Numbered from the stretch's first letter, positions 12,040 to 24,580 are shown. The stretch: DNA of 64,000 nucleotides from Marthasterias glacialis (GCA_911728455.2 OU452227.1:21756414-21820413); one strand, 5' to 3'. Notes: generated by a model from the sequence alone, not told the origin. A program made the numbers and translations.

Positions 12040-12370
12040 CAGTTTGTTAGCTTGTTATTTGTTTTGTTTTGTTTTGTCTGTCCTGTCTGCGTTTTCCAGT
12101 CTGTTTCTGTGTGATTAGAGTAAGTTTTGCTTCGTTCGCTGTATTGTATAAACAAGACACCTTGTCTTCTGAAAATGCCTCCACAATTGTCTCTGTTTTA
12201 TTTGTATCGTTACACACTTATTAGTGCTGTTGCTTTCTTCATTACACACTTATTTAGTGCTGTTGCTTTCTTTAAATGTTTTTGTCGTAATGACCTTCTG
12301 CAGTGATTATTTATTGTACATTTTGCAATTTGGAAATAAATGTTGAGATGAATTGAAATGAATTGAATGA
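12040..12370 (+). repeat. Possible LINE 3' end with an internal tandem duplication
   Basis: The T-rich sequence ends in GGAAATAAATGTTGAGATGA and then GAATTGAAATGAATTG, a pattern common at the tails of non-LTR retrotransposons. Within it, a unit of about 30 bases (ACACTTATTAGTGCTGTTGC and following) is repeated in tandem at 12216-12273. No coding remnant was seen. Confidence 0.35.
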
Positions 12371-12473
12371 ATATATACTATTGGTATATATGGATATCAA
12401 TCCGTTACAATGCTTTATTTGTGAATGTATCAGAGAGTGTGTCATACGAGTGAGGGCCGTGGCGAGAATTTAC

Positions 12474-12620
12474 CTGTGAAGAATGAATGTTTCTGATCTG
12501 GTTCGAAGGTGTCTTGAAATATAGTGATGACGAGATATGTGCCGTCTTCGAGCAGTCCCTTCGATTCCAAGTCCTCCATGAAGGCCTGAAGTTCATATGT
12601 TTCACCTAAAAATATATAAA
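12474..12620 (-). CDS. Receptor guanylate cyclase-like gene, exon 3 (ligand-binding domain)
   Basis: This 147-base exon encodes residues 258-306 plus the first base of codon 307. The acceptor CCTTTTCCAG is followed by TT, which completes an isoleucine codon with the A left by exon 2. The result is TTRIYIFLGETYEL, matching the R-I-Y-x-F-L-G strand of this receptor family. A second in-phase AG lies 14 bases further in (TATTTTTAG), but using it would delete that strand, so it is not preferred. FMEDLESKGLLEDGTYLVIT is the expected helix followed by a strand. The donor is ACAG followed by GTAAAT, phase 1. Confidence 0.85.
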
Positions 12621-13441
12621 CTGGAAAAGGCACAGGTGCTTTTATTAAAATACTGACGCAGAACTCAGTTGGGGCTTTAGTCATAAGCAACAGACTACAC
12701 ATTATCTAAATGTACAAGGGTGAAAATGTCACCCTCTCTCCCGAGTGGTGTCAGTTTGGCTCTTTTGAGAGTGAAACTCACTGTACATCACCCTTTTTGA
12801 GTGAAATTGAAGCAAACTTCACTATGATTCAAGTTGAAAATACCCGTATTTCACTATAAAAATATTTCTCTGCCATGTGGCTCTCTGCAAGAGTGTATGG
12901 TTGGCAAAACGAGTGGTTTTTCACTCTTTTACTCTTACAGACTATCAATAACCTCCTTTAAAAGAAATATGACCTAAAACTCTGAGCTCAGCATGTGAGT
13001 CTCGCAGCGCTATGCATATTTCGCCCAATTGCAAATAATGTACGGATAGCAATTCCTGTGGCAACTGAAGTAGTCATCTGCTAAGCTTGAGAGGCTTTTA
13101 AAAGCAACAGAGAAATGAGGTAAGAGTTGTGTTAGCTCTAGACGTTTAAACCAACATTCTCGGATTGTCTTCGTTTGATATTATTTCTGCTGTGATGCCA
13201 TAGTTCCCTGTATATGGATACAATCATATGACAGGGGTTTGCGGGTGTTTCCCTCACGCATTTTAAGTGTTATTAATGGCTCCGTGCAATTTCTTTCCAA
13301 ATCAAAGTACATGTACAATTGAACAGTTTGGTTGACAACGAACGTTTTAATGCTATCGAATTTGGATCCACGTATTAAAAAGCTTTCTACCACGAACTCT
13401 ACTAAAATGGGGCCGTAGAACAGTTTCTGCATTTGACTTAC
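12621..13441 (-). other. Intron 2 of the receptor guanylate cyclase-like gene
   Basis: This 821-base intron has a GTAAGT donor and a TTTTCCAG acceptor, phase 1. It contains a short element at 12717-12927 related to the one at 2451-3032. The remainder shows nothing recognisable. Confidence 0.8.
12717..12927. mobile_element. MITE-like element in intron 2, unfilled relative of 2451-3032
   Basis: AGTGGTGTCAGTTTGGCTC is followed directly by TTTTGAGAGTGAAACTC, where the copy at 2451-3032 carries a 398-base insertion at TTAA. The right end, AACGAGTGGTTTTTCACTCT, matches the right end of that copy. Confidence 0.65.
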
Positions 13442-13757
13442 TTCTCGTAGTTCTGTACGTTTCCTCAATGATATCTAAAAGTCTGTTATCTCTCAATTCT
13501 ACGTACGGGCTCCCAAAGTACGGGGACTTGAACTCCATGCTATGCTTCACCTCGATGTCGTTGAGTGGGAGGAACTCCTCCAGGCTTTCCCTGGCGGTCT
13601 GGCACTTGGGCTCGCTGGCGGCAACAATGGACACCACGTGCCATTTGAAGTGCTGGAGGAGGGTGAGAACGGACTTGGCGTACTGCTTGAAGGTCGGGAA
13701 GGTGCGGGCGAAAGTGCCATACTTCTCCTTGTTGCTGACCTCTTTCGCGTTGCACAT
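13442..13757 (-). CDS. Receptor guanylate cyclase-like gene, exon 2 (ligand-binding domain)
   Basis: This exon encodes residues 153-257 plus one base of codon 258. A pyrimidine-rich acceptor (TTGTCCTTCCCCCAG) precedes ATGTGC, and the join to exon 1 gives WNLPMISY-MCNAKEVSNK with no missing residues compared with the family pattern. YGTFARTFPTFKQYAKSV is the conserved second-lobe entry, comparable to the YPTFART segment of natriuretic-peptide and Gyc76C-type receptors. The strand-helix unit that follows (LLQHFKWHVVSIVAA) and Cys204 in SEPKCQTARESL also fit. The exon ends at AGAA followed by GTAAGT, phase 1. The region is GC-richer than its surroundings, and open frames on both strands here are shadows of this exon. 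The methionine at its start is internal, not a start codon. Confidence 0.88.
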
Positions 13758-15037
13758 CTGGGGGAAGGACAATCCAAAAATCACTTTATTTTTTCCATCA
13801 ACTATATGAAAATGTAATCTATGAACTAGGTTTATAAAAAAGATGATGATAAAACCGACTTGAAATGAAAAACCTGTTGCATGATTTCATTTGAATAAGG
13901 ATATGGGATGGAAATAATGGCTAAGTTTGGAAAATATTTGGAAAATTAAAAAAACAGCACCCAGCCCGTAGAAGAGGACTTTCCTGTATTTAATTTCAAA
14001 AGTACATATTAAAGAAAATATCACATCACCAAATGAATTTCCCCTGAAGCCGGGCATTCAATTTTAGAGTACACAAGGATAGTTATGGCTACGGTGGTAA
14101 CGGTTACAGCAGCATATGTTTTTTTTTTTTTTTGATAATCATGCTTTTTGAGAAAGATTCGATGCACATTTTTCTCTGATAAAAAGTTCGGGCAACTTGA
14201 TTATAAGCCTTCCCGGCAAAGTCTATTGCCAATTTAATTATTGCAAAGTGTGATCAATCAAATGCTTACTTTATGGCATATTCAAATATTGCAGTCGAAA
14301 GTTATGTATAAATGGTCAAGTATTCATTTGAATTAAATCGATACCTGGGGTAAAAAAAAATCGACTGAATTCGAAAGACCAATCTTGAATCCCTCCCTTA
14401 GAAAATGTCATCCAACACAGGTCTGTTCATCTTTGGCTGCTTGAAATGCCAGTGAAGTCTCGAGTAACAGTTGTGTTTTTGTGTATCAAAATTTAGTGTT
14501 GATCGTTCCCTTGTACATTTCACTCGGATTTCACCACAATGATATGGAAAACGTCCAGGGAGCTACAATTTGATGTTCATCCGTCTAATACAAATTAAAA
14601 TGAAGAAGGGAGGGGAAGAAAAGGTGGAAAAAACCTAATATGGTGCCTTCTTAATTTGCTCAGAAAATACAACTCTCAGATTTCGAGGGGGGAAGTGACA
14701 CGATCTGGCGTCAACAGTTTGGAGACTTTGCTGCTATGGTGAACAACGTGAAATGCGATCCGGATGTTTGATAGCAGTATTGCTTTTTTTCTTTTTTCTC
14801 CCGATGGAAACAACTTGAAGACAAATTAGATTTCTTTCAATAACGTTATCGGTACCACGTGAAGGTTGTTATACAGTCAAGCCGTGTCGAAAGAAGATAG
14901 ATTTCAGTTTTTTTCAGACAGAAAGAGAAAAAAAAAGATGATTCAGGCTGTCTTGATATAATCATTGTTCGGTTATTGATTATAGGTTATTGATTCTGAG
15001 CTAGAATGAGAATCCACCGACCATTGACAAAATCTTA
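13758..15037. other. Intron 1 start, no recognisable feature
   Basis: AT-rich sequence with short homopolymers (a T run near 14120). I see no gene or structured repeat. Confidence 0.5.
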
Positions 15038-15237
15038 AAGGACATGTGAAATGGAGTTTCCATTCATTACAAATTAACAAATGTATTTTTGAAGTGTAAA
15101 TACACCTTTTTTCGTAACAATGTTTCTTAAAAATGTTTTAATATAATTATTTTTCTGAAGATTTTCAGGTACCGACCCCGCCCCTCCAACGGGAGCATTA
15201 ATTTGCATATACAAACACACTCGAATTTGTGACATTA
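15038..15237 (+). repeat. 200-bp direct repeat, copy 1
   Basis: It runs from AAGGACATGTGAAATGGAG to ACTCGAATTTGTGACATTA and recurs at 17666-17865 with one difference (CCCCTCC against CTCCTCC). No terminal inverted repeats are evident. Confidence 0.92.
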
Positions 15238-16139
15238 GGTCGGGAGCTTCTGTTGCCTGAGCACTGCTTAACCGCGCTGCGCCCTGACGTCTTGTGTTTA
15301 TTTTGAGTCGATTGCAAGTGCCGCAGCGAAGTTATAATTAGTAATATCAAGGGACCAGACTAGGGGCCTTCTTTTTCCCGACCGTACGTCATGAAGACCG
15401 CCACGCATTCATTTGTAATCAACTCAAGCACCTTTTTTATGGAACAAAAGCACGAAATGAAAATAAATTTAGTCTTTTCATTTTTATTTTTATTTTAATG
15501 GACATCAGCTGTCCTATAAACCGGTACTCTCGGTCAGCTTTGAAGGGGGTGATGAAAAAGAGCACATTATTCCAAACCTAAGAAACCTTATCTGCAGGAA
15601 GTCACAGTCCGTTCAAAAGAGATTTCGTTTCCCTCCTAACGCAAACTCAGATGACACCAAACAGATAGTGTTCTCTCTCCACATCCAATAATATACTGCA
15701 ACATAACCCCAAGGTGAATCCCGACTCCTGGAACGATTTGGTGCGACAGGGGTGCTTTATCTTGCCCAAGAGCGGACACTACTGGAAGTTATGACCCGTA
15801 AATATGATCCTCACCCCCCGTGCCGTCAACGCTGGATACGCCCGTGCCCCCGAGTTAAGATGACACGATCGGAGGCCCAAAAGACAGTTTCGAGTGTAAA
15901 CCCCGATTCAACGGGGCATTTCTATCCATATAATACATACGTGATTATTTTACTCAAACCACAGAAATGCAAACAAAACTAGAAATGAGTTTTTGTGGCA
16001 TCACAAAAACTAGGTGTTCGGAGTGTGATGTATAAAAAATATTTTATGTGTTAAAAGTTAAATGAAATTAAAAGTTAATCCAACTTATATTTAAGAAAAT
16101 ATGAAGAAAAACATACGTTAAATTGAGGTTTATAATACA
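15238..16139. other. Intron 1 segment between direct repeat and tandem array
   Basis: The sequence from 15238 to about 15700 is GC-richer than average. The open frame at 15752-15982 has no recognisable protein pattern. Confidence 0.4.
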
Positions 16140-16840
16140 ATATTTAATTTGAACATCCGGTTTGGACAGGAATTTCTAACCACTTTTAAATAAGGAGGTA
16201 CTTCCGGTTTGACCGGAAGTAGAGTTCAGAGAGGTCATGCAATGTGTGACAAAGAAGGACCTTCCCTAACCTTGGTATTTGGTGAAAGAATCATGTTCCT
16301 AGCTCTTACCATGCATAAATGAGGAGCTACTTCCGGGTTGATCTTAAGTAGAGGTCACAGAGGTCACCCAATGTGCAACAGAGAAGGACCCTCCCTAACC
16401 TTGGTATGTGGTGAAAGAATCATGTTCCTAGCTCTCACCATTTTTAAATAAAGAGCTACTTCCGGTTTGACCGGAAGTACATGTCACAAAGGTCACTTAA
16501 CGTTTCACAAATGAAGACCTTCCCTAACCTTGATATTTATCGAAATAATCATTTTCCTAACTCTAACCACTTTTACATGAGGAGCTACTTCCGGTTTGAA
16601 CGTAAATAGAGGTCATAGAGGTCACCCAATGTGCAACAGAGAATGACCTTTCCTAACCTTGGTATTTGGTGAAAGAATCATGTTCCTAGCTCTTAGCAAT
16701 TTTATATAAAAAGCTACTTCCGGTTTGACCGGAAGTAGATGTCACAGAGGTCACTTTTTGTGTCATAAAGAAAGACCCTCCCTTACCTTGACATTTGTCG
16801 AAAGAATTATGTTCATACCTCAAACGGTTGATTTTTTGTT
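16140..16840 (+). repeat. 129-bp tandem repeat, five copies plus a partial
   Basis: The marker ACTTCCGGTTTGACCGGAAG, or a close variant, occurs at 16200, 16329, 16458, 16587 and 16716, exactly 129 bases apart each time. Each unit continues with AGAGGTCAC, a CCTTCCCTAACCTTGG block and AATCATGTTCCTAGCTCT. The start of each unit is a near-palindrome (CTTCCGG...CCGGAAG). A partial unit precedes the array. Confidence 0.93.
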
Positions 16841-17059
16841 GATTTTTAAATGTTTAAATAAGCCCTGTATTAAAGACTAACAAAGCGTGGAGTATGCACC
16901 TTGAGAAGAGACTAAGAACAGCGTGTGGTTAATGTGCATAGCAATGGGGCATCGATGTCACACAGCCAGGCACACACACACGTGTACATGTATAATGGCA
17001 TTGGATTTTGTACAGCAATGTTGGACACGCTTGAACGCACACGGACAATCGATTTGCGT

Positions 17060-17600
17060 TAAACGTCTGGTTTGAACCGGAAGTAAAGGTCAAAATGGTG
17101 TCACTCCAATGCAAAAGTTTGAGAAGACTCAATTCTCTACAATCTGATGCAAGATTTGTGATCATGTGATAAGTACTTCTTAAAATATGATTTTCTGAAA
17201 TTTTCAAAAAATTTCAACTTCCGGTTTGAACCGGAAGACAACGTCAAATTGGGGTTATGTCTGTGGAGCGTTTACGCAGTTTTGAATGACCTTTCCGATG
17301 ATGTATAGATTGTAAAAATCCATTGTGTACTTCAGGAGTTATGATTTTTTGAAATAATAAACTTTGATTTAATGTAATTCGACACCCGATGACGTCATCA
17401 TGACGTCACTCAAACGGTTTCCTGTCCTGGTGAAGTTCTAACTGTGTGTGAAGTTTGAAGTTTGTGTGACTTTAAGAAGTTTGCATTTGTTAGCGGACAA
17501 CGTTCGGTGAGAAGAAGAAGAAGAAGTATTAAAAAAAAAAAAAAAAAACCGAACAAAATCAATAGGTGTTCCGGGCTGAGTGCCCGAACACCTAATAAAT
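17060..17600 (+). repeat. CCGGTTTGAACCGG repeat with a terminal hairpin
   Basis: TGGTTTGAACCGGAAGTAAA near 17068 and the palindrome CTTCCGGTTTGAACCGGAAG near 17218 are diverged relatives of the 129-bp unit. Downstream come GAAGAAGAAGAAG, an 18-base A run and a stem-loop at 17564-17593, whose arms AGGTGTTCCGGGC and GCCCGAACACCT pair with one bulge. CTAATAAATAAA follows. An A run with a hairpin and AATAAA resembles the 3' end of a retroposed element; the class is unknown to me. Confidence 0.6.
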
Positions 17601-17665
17601 AAATAGAAATGTGTGCTCTAGGGCAGCTTTGAAAATTCATAAAAATAATATATATATATATATAT

Positions 17666-17865
17666 AAGGACATGTGAAATGGAGTTTCCATTCATTACAA
17701 ATTAACAAATGTATTTTTGAAGTGTAAATACACCTTTTTTCGTAACAATGTTTCTTAAAAATGTTTTAATATAATTATTTTTCTGAAGATTTTCAGGTAC
17801 CGACCCCGCTCCTCCAACGGGAGCATTAATTTGCATATACAAACACACTCGAATTTGTGACATTA
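17666..17865 (+). repeat. 200-bp direct repeat, copy 2
   Basis: This copy is 199/200 identical to 15038-15237, in the same orientation, 2,628 bases away. It is preceded by a TA dinucleotide run that ends at the repeat boundary. Confidence 0.92.
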
Positions 17866-17897
17866 TGCCTAAGTAAATCAAACTTTTTTACCATTGA

Positions 17898-18212
17898 TTA
17901 AAGGTAAAATATAGGATTGGTAAAAATGATAGTGCAGTGTTCTTTCTTTGTGTGATTTAATTTGCACATGAACAAATATTGAAATTTTGGCTCAATCCGT
18001 CGTCTGAGTCAGGATAAAACAGTGTGCACTTTTCAACCCAAATTAAAATGGGGGTCTTCAAATTCTATTTTCTCAACTTTGACAGTATTTTCAGACAGAA
18101 ATACTTCTATGGAAGATTGGTGATGGTATGAACTTCATAGTCAGTAAGTTTCAGACTGATACTAATAAAAGCAAAACTTGACAAATATACCAATCTTGTA
18201 TTCTACCTTTAA
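17898..18212. mobile_element. 315-bp TTAA MITE with long terminal inverted repeats
   Basis: The left end TTAAAGGTAAAATATAGG is followed by ATTGGTA. The right end, read on the other strand, is TTAAAGGTAGAATACAAG followed by ATTGGTA. TTAA is at both boundaries. There is no coding sequence. The ends differ from those of the MITEs at 2513 and 32464, so this is a separate family with the same target site. Confidence 0.8.
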
Positions 18213-21200
18213 GGCAAATGTATCCACGGTTCAAAGTTCAACGAACACAAACATTTCTAGAGATTCTCTTTTAAATGATTCAATCGTAATGAATTTCAAA
18301 TAAAATTTGTCTTTATTGGACAATTATTACCCCCGATGTTTATGATTGCTGCTCAGAGACGATGTCTTCAATCACTTGATCATTACCAAATCACTTAATC
18401 ACTATTATGTCTTCATCAGCCAGTACATGAATGTATGGATGTAAACAAACAAAAAACAAACTTGACCTTGACAAAAAAAATATGGCCATGTGGCAACTTT
18501 GGCAGCTCCCAAATTGCACAAGGCTCATGCATGTTATACCAAGAGGACCTTACGTACAGGAAGATAATGCGGCTTGTTGAAGCACTTAAGTTTGAATTTG
18601 CTGCATCAGTTGTTTCTCTATGTAGTTGTATGAAATATAATTTCTCTTGGGCCAATTTTAAAAAGCTTTGAAGCAAACATTTTAAGGAGCTGCCACTAGC
18701 ACAGTCTGATGAACTCTTATTTATGCGCGTACAGTGCAACGGGTGCGCGATGTTTTATTCTGGACCTCATCAGGCCCCTGTTATCCCCTGCCTCTTACAC
18801 CGACCTGCCTGACTGGGCATTGCGAGACCTGTTTTCACTCCCTTAGTGTCCAGACTCTTCAATTGATATTCATCGGCAGCATGGATCTGGACACACATTG
18901 CCGCTTCTGATCTTACACTTTCGCACTTAATAATTTGGATATTATCCCCGCGAAGAGCGCAGTGAGTTGCAATCGGAATCGGCAGTGACCCGCGGTGTTA
19001 AGTTCCGCAGGTACCACGTCGATCAAGTCACGTCAACTGTAGTTGGTTAACGTTCGTTTAATGTGAAGGGTCGAGAACAGGGGAAAGTCTCACAGTCTCA
19101 GAAGACATGATGAGATACAGGTCCAGACAAACATGCACTGCACAATTGCTTTTTTGACTAATTATTCGCTGCATAATTAGCTTATATAAACTAATTGAAA
19201 AGTGCCTATCTAGATCTCGGTTGTTAATGTACATGTATTACAATCACAAGTTCAGAAATGAAACAAGAAGTTGGAAACTAAAATTGGATCCCATGTATAT
19301 GAGGTGTCTTTTTTTAGGTGTCTTCCTCTGGGGGAAAATCATATAGTCTAAAGAACCTTTCAAGTATGGCACATGAACCTCTTTGCAATGTTCCGTTGTG
19401 AAATATACAGAAAATACGCATAGCTACTCTTCCAGCTTAAATTTTGATGCATTGATTTGAATGAAAAGAATTTTACAAAATAGTTGAGCAACGATGAACG
19501 GCCTAGAGGGATATTAAAGTTACAGATAAAGGGGAACAAATACACAAAGAAAAGCACAAAGGCAAAAGAAATATATATCTATATGTATAGAGATATTTGC
19601 AGATGTGTTAATCAAAAGCCACGCTTCCACTTGTTTGATTTCACAGTTAAGTCACGTATTAATATTGCAAACATTAAATCTCTCACCAAAAGCACATCTC
19701 ACGTGCACGGGTGCGCCCACACTAGAGTGGCACACTCCCATTGTGAGTGCTTCAATTGCAGTTCCCTTTTCACTTCTCTATTTCTCTCGAAGGGGAAGAC
19801 TCAAAGAAAATTATTGAACACAACATTGCTCCCATGGTGGGTATTAGAAGACATGCATGCTAAAAGTTGTGTGTTAAAAGTATGCCCTATGCTGACCTCA
19901 TATGGTCCTTTCTAATGCGTCCGGCTCTCTGCAGTATCCTCCAGTATTTTGTACCTCACTGCCTTCCGAGGACCGCTGTTGACGGAGTACCGGCTATTGG
20001 GAATTGTTGTGCCCTACTGTGTATTATCTTCGAAAAGTACAGTAATGCAAGTACAATACCTACATTACATTCTCAATGTGGGCATTCCTTTGTTGTGGTT
20101 GTAGCTTGGCAACAACTATCACTGTTCGCATTTCCATTTGAAATTGTTTGGAGAGCTGATTTTGTGCTCTGGTGATCTCTTAAGAAATTTACTCCAATTT
20201 CAGACAAAAGACATGTTAATATATAATGCTTCTATTAAAAAAAGTGTTTTTTTTTCCCACTACTGTGTGGACGTGTGTAATTTCACAGAATGTCTCAAGA
20301 TCGTGTGGACATCATTTGTTTCTCAGGTCCATAATATAGCGATGTCTACTCACGGTCACGGACATAATTACTGTGTGCAATATTCGGTCAACCTAATAAG
20401 TGGTATTATAACCCAACCCTACACCTACGCATAGGCGAGTGGTCGTGCAATAAAGACAAGCAAGTTTAATATACTGTGGCATGCAGCGACTCATGTTACC
20501 TAATCATAACCATAACTCATGTTGAAATAACGTAATTTTGTTGATTTGTTGGGAGCGAGCTTTGAAACCGAGTGAATGCGACAGAGGGAATATAAGATGA
20601 CTGTTTATAGCAATATTCGATAGCCAACTATTTGACCAAGGGAAATTCTACACGGAACAAATGAACCGATCACAACATTTGCATGGAAAAGTAATAATGT
20701 TCAGAAAGGTCACATGAAACTATGTACGGTGTTAAGAATGTAATGAACACAAAAAAAATATGAAATACGACATTTTAGAAACACCTCTTGGTTCATTACA
20801 GATGAATTTGATATTAAAAATCTTTGAAGGCTTGCAGGTGAAAATCCCATGGCATAGACAAATTGCAACACTTTTTGCTCATGACAGACTTATTAAAGTA
20901 GGCAATTTGTCTTACATGAACTGAAATGTAAACACAGTCACTGAACTCGTTTGCAGTTTACACTGCTTGTAACCAAATTTTGACAGAATTTTGAACGAAT
21001 TTTGACAGATGATGCTGTTTCAAAACGAAAAGCACGTAAAAACTTTGAAATATGCCCGACGGGCATTGCACACAATACAGGTAACATGCAAAATCGTTGG
21101 CTAATGGACGTGTAAATGGAGTCGTTTAGATTGAGTCGGGATCCCATAAAAATAGTTAATTTCTAGTTTTTAATTAACTACCGCTTATCATTAGAGGTTT

Positions 21201-24200
21201 TTTTCGAGCAATACCTGAAATGAAAGCTCACCCATTTCTTGAATCTATACAAAATTGACATTTAAAATTTAAAATTTAAATCTAAACTTTGTTTAGTAAG
21301 TTTGAATGGACAGACGGGTATGCAGTGGGCAAGTGACAGCAAGAGAATCGAACCAACGACCAAAGTTATTCTGCCCACATCGTGTGTTCTGGGTTCGAAC
21401 TCGCGGGCGTATGCCTTGGCATAAACCCACTTAGTTGACTGCATTGGCCGTACAGCAAAACTACGCAGTTTGCTTGCTTGTTGGGGATGGGTTTTTGTTT
21501 AGTTTTTTGTTTCTTTCTTTCTTAAATTGTGTCTTTATTTTGTTTATAACAAAGGCAAACTGTAAACGGCATCAGGTATGGAGGAGTGTGTTTAGAATAA
21601 AAGGAAAATGCAAGATTGCTCTATAGGCACGACAAACGAAAGATTTACATATGATTTGTAATGTGACTTTATACATTGGTGGATCCAGGTAAGGGGGAAA
21701 GAGAAAGGAGAGAGAGAGAGAGAAGGAGGGAGGGGTGAAAGGAAGAACAGAATCGGATACAAACGTTAAAGTATTCCCACATCCCACAAGTTTTCCCTCA
21801 GTGTGCTTTGTTTCTCTCTCCCTTTAATTATTTCATTGTAATTCGTTGCACTGAAAATCGTTCTTGATTCTCAGCCCCCTTCTTAAAAACATTCTGGATC
21901 CGCCCATACAATATTCGTGTAAGAACAACTAAGTATTGTACAACTATTTATTCCACACTGACCAAATATACGAAGTTCATATATATAGTACTGTAAAGTA
22001 TTACTCTACGGAGTATTTTTATACTGTAGATACATTACATTTTGTTATAGGGAGAAGATCATTTTAATGTCAGAATAGCGGAATGAAGCAATTCTTTTGC
22101 AGTTTCCCTATTGGACAAAAAACCAGGTCACTGAACAATGGACAACCCATGCGACATTATACAAGTACCGGACTAGGGACCTGAAATATTTCAGGATGAA
22201 GGTTTTATCACTAATATCAGAACGACTTCTTTAGGAGTACGGGTTCTTTTTCTTCTTCTTCTTCTTCTTTTTTTTCTTTCTATTAAGTTTTCTACAGCTA
22301 AGAATATTGATGAACCAGGGAGCACTATCATTCAATTAAACACAACAATAATGCAAATGCTAGCAGGGTATTGTATATCTTGAACAATACTACAATGACG
22401 TGAATAGCGGGGAAATACTTTTTACCTGGCTTTGATGCGCGATTTTATCTATTGGGGTGGAATTCTCCAAGGGGAGGCGGTTTGTCCGAGGGTACACCGT
22501 TCTTAAGTGGCACATCCGGGATGATACCTACACGGCCCGAGTCCATCACTACTAGTGAATGCGTCAAATTAAGGTCCGGTCACGTAGCTGTTTCGCGCCG
22601 ATCCTGTTTGGTCAACGTTTCAGAACTCCAACCCAAAGATCCTGTGTCACCATCGACTATAGGATAGGGTTTACACATGACAGCTGCACGCGGGTACTGA
22701 CAGTATATAAGCCCCCTGTAATCCAATTAAGAAAATGATTTGATTGGTCTAGTTTCCAGAACATTTTGTGGATTCAATTAGCAGTGAACGCATCCGTATA
22801 AGCGAAGATGTTCTATTCATTTATGAGTGTTTGGAGAGGGAGACCACAATGGAAGCTTTTGTGGGAGACCCACAAATTACGGGAAAAGGAAAAGGTGTGA
22901 AATATCATCCTAATGTGATAACAGAGTTCATGTAACTTCTTTTTTTTTTTTTTTTTTTGAGGCACACTTATTAATTTTTTTAGGCAGTGAATTTCATTCA
23001 TCTGAACTATATTTTGAAAATATGTAAGTGTACAGTTAAGGTTAGTCACCTCGTTGTTGGATCCAGTGACAGAGAAATAGGGTGAGGAGAGGGAAAGGCT
23101 TTGGTGAGGGGGAGGGGAAGAGAGGGTCTTGTGGAGGGGGAGGAGAGTGTTTTGGGAAGAGGGTTCAATCTGCCTCAGTGAAGGGAAATTTATCAATAAA
23201 TGACCCAAACTAATCCCCTCAACTTAACCGAGTTTGAATCCGCCCTTTCATTCCCTTCGAATGAAAGTGGGCCTGTGAACATAACTGACTCTTATAAATC
23301 CCAGGCCAGAAGACCCATATTGGAGTCAATTTGACGAAGGGTCGTACCAGACATTTGGGTTTTATACTCCGGTCTCATCAGCGTGTTTGTGATGCTGGTT
23401 CCGGGTTAGACCTGCTTTTATCTGCCCCCAGAAACGGGAAGCTCCTGAGGGTGTGTATTGTCAGCGAAAAACCCAAACTCTGATAATGCTACTTTTTTTT
23501 CTTTTTCTTTTTATTACAAACACACACTATTAGTTTATTTTCATGTTATTTCCCTGAAAAAAAACAGGTTTACGTAGATTATTGAAAAAAAAACAAAAAA
23601 ACAATACGAAAATCATTACTGGTTACCCAATTATTCAGAGAATGTTCGATGTCCGAAAATATTCACACAGCCTATTCAAGAACGTTTGCCTCCAATTTTA
23701 CATCTCGGTCTTGTCTTACAAGATAACAGCGACAATTTAGATTGTATAAACACATACTTCTTTCAAAAAAAACAACAACAAACAAACAAACAAACAAAAA
23801 AACACGTTAGTGCCCGTTTTTGTAAAATTCCAGATGGTTTTCATTAAGGACCTCCCAACACCCCATTATCAACCATCCCAATTAAATTACCAAAAGTATT
23901 TCGGCCATTTTGACATCGTCAGTGTTCTTAATGGAAGAAAAAAAGCTATACAAAATAAACTGCTGTCCAAAACCTTTAGTTCCGCGCGAACCAAAGTGCA
24001 CTAACCGGCCCATCTACAAAGGAATACACGCGAAAACCGACAAGAACCTTTCCCAAGGAAATGAAAACAGCATTATCCACTTAGCTATCAAAACATTTTG
24101 CCGATTTACGAATTCTTTTTTTTTTTCTTACAAGTTTAAACTCAGCCGAGTAGCCATGTCGATTTATTTAGCATGTTTATTTAGTTTATGAATATGGATC

Positions 24201-24580
24201 CCAACCCGTTTATTTGATTTATTTTGCAGGTAATGTATTCCAGGCACAGAGAACCTTTATTGATAGGAGGAGAGGATGAAACAAAATACATCTGGATCAC
24301 CATGTTTCCAGTGAATTAAAGGTCGTTATCCCTATCTGATGTATTTAAGGTTTGTATAGTACTAGTATGATGCACTTTCTCCTAAATTTACCTTCATGGT
24401 ACCGACAGTAACTTCTAACTCAATATCTACTTTCTGATTAAAGAGTGTACACAAGTTTTGGTAGGAGTGAAAATATACCTGTTCTTAGATTTACACAAAA
24501 CTTACATGGCATAACGATGGTCATGGTGGGAAACTTCCCTTGAAATAATTTGCGCTTGAAATGTTATGGTTTTTTGAGAG
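18213..24580. other. Intron 1 segment with low-complexity tracts only
   Basis: I recognise no gene here. There is an A- and G-rich tract near 21700, a CTT microsatellite at 22250-22280, a polypurine tract at 23075-23165, and an AAC/AAAC-rich stretch near 23770. At 21300-21440 two GGTTCGA-type B-box-like words and GTGGGCA...TGCCCAC arms hint at a tRNA-related relic but do not fold into one. Confidence 0.4.
23075..23165 (+). repeat. Polypurine (G/A) tract
   Basis: About 90 bases that are mostly G and A on the plus strand, with several GGGGAGG and GAGGGGG words. Confidence 0.75.

Larger units (their letters stand above)
6836..12473 (-). other. Intron 3 of the receptor guanylate cyclase-like gene
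   Basis: This 5.6-kb intron has a GTAAAT donor and an AATACAG acceptor, phase 1. It contains the foldback element at 10462-10628, the palindrome at 11828-11856 and a possible LINE tail at 12040-12370. Open frames around 7654-8428 and 9338-9589 have no recognisable protein pattern. The stretch 10730-11900 is unusually rich in ACTCGT and ACGAG words but shows no clear period. Confidence 0.75.

Noticed and set aside
13468-13817. Plus-strand and alternative-frame open frames across exon 2
   Set aside because: They are shadows of the GC-richer receptor exon. Only the minus-strand frame shows family motifs and splice sites.
15038-17865. Complete LTR retrotransposon
   Set aside because: The 200-bp repeats lack TG...CA ends, and no gag, reverse transcriptase, primer-binding site or polypurine tract was recognised between them.
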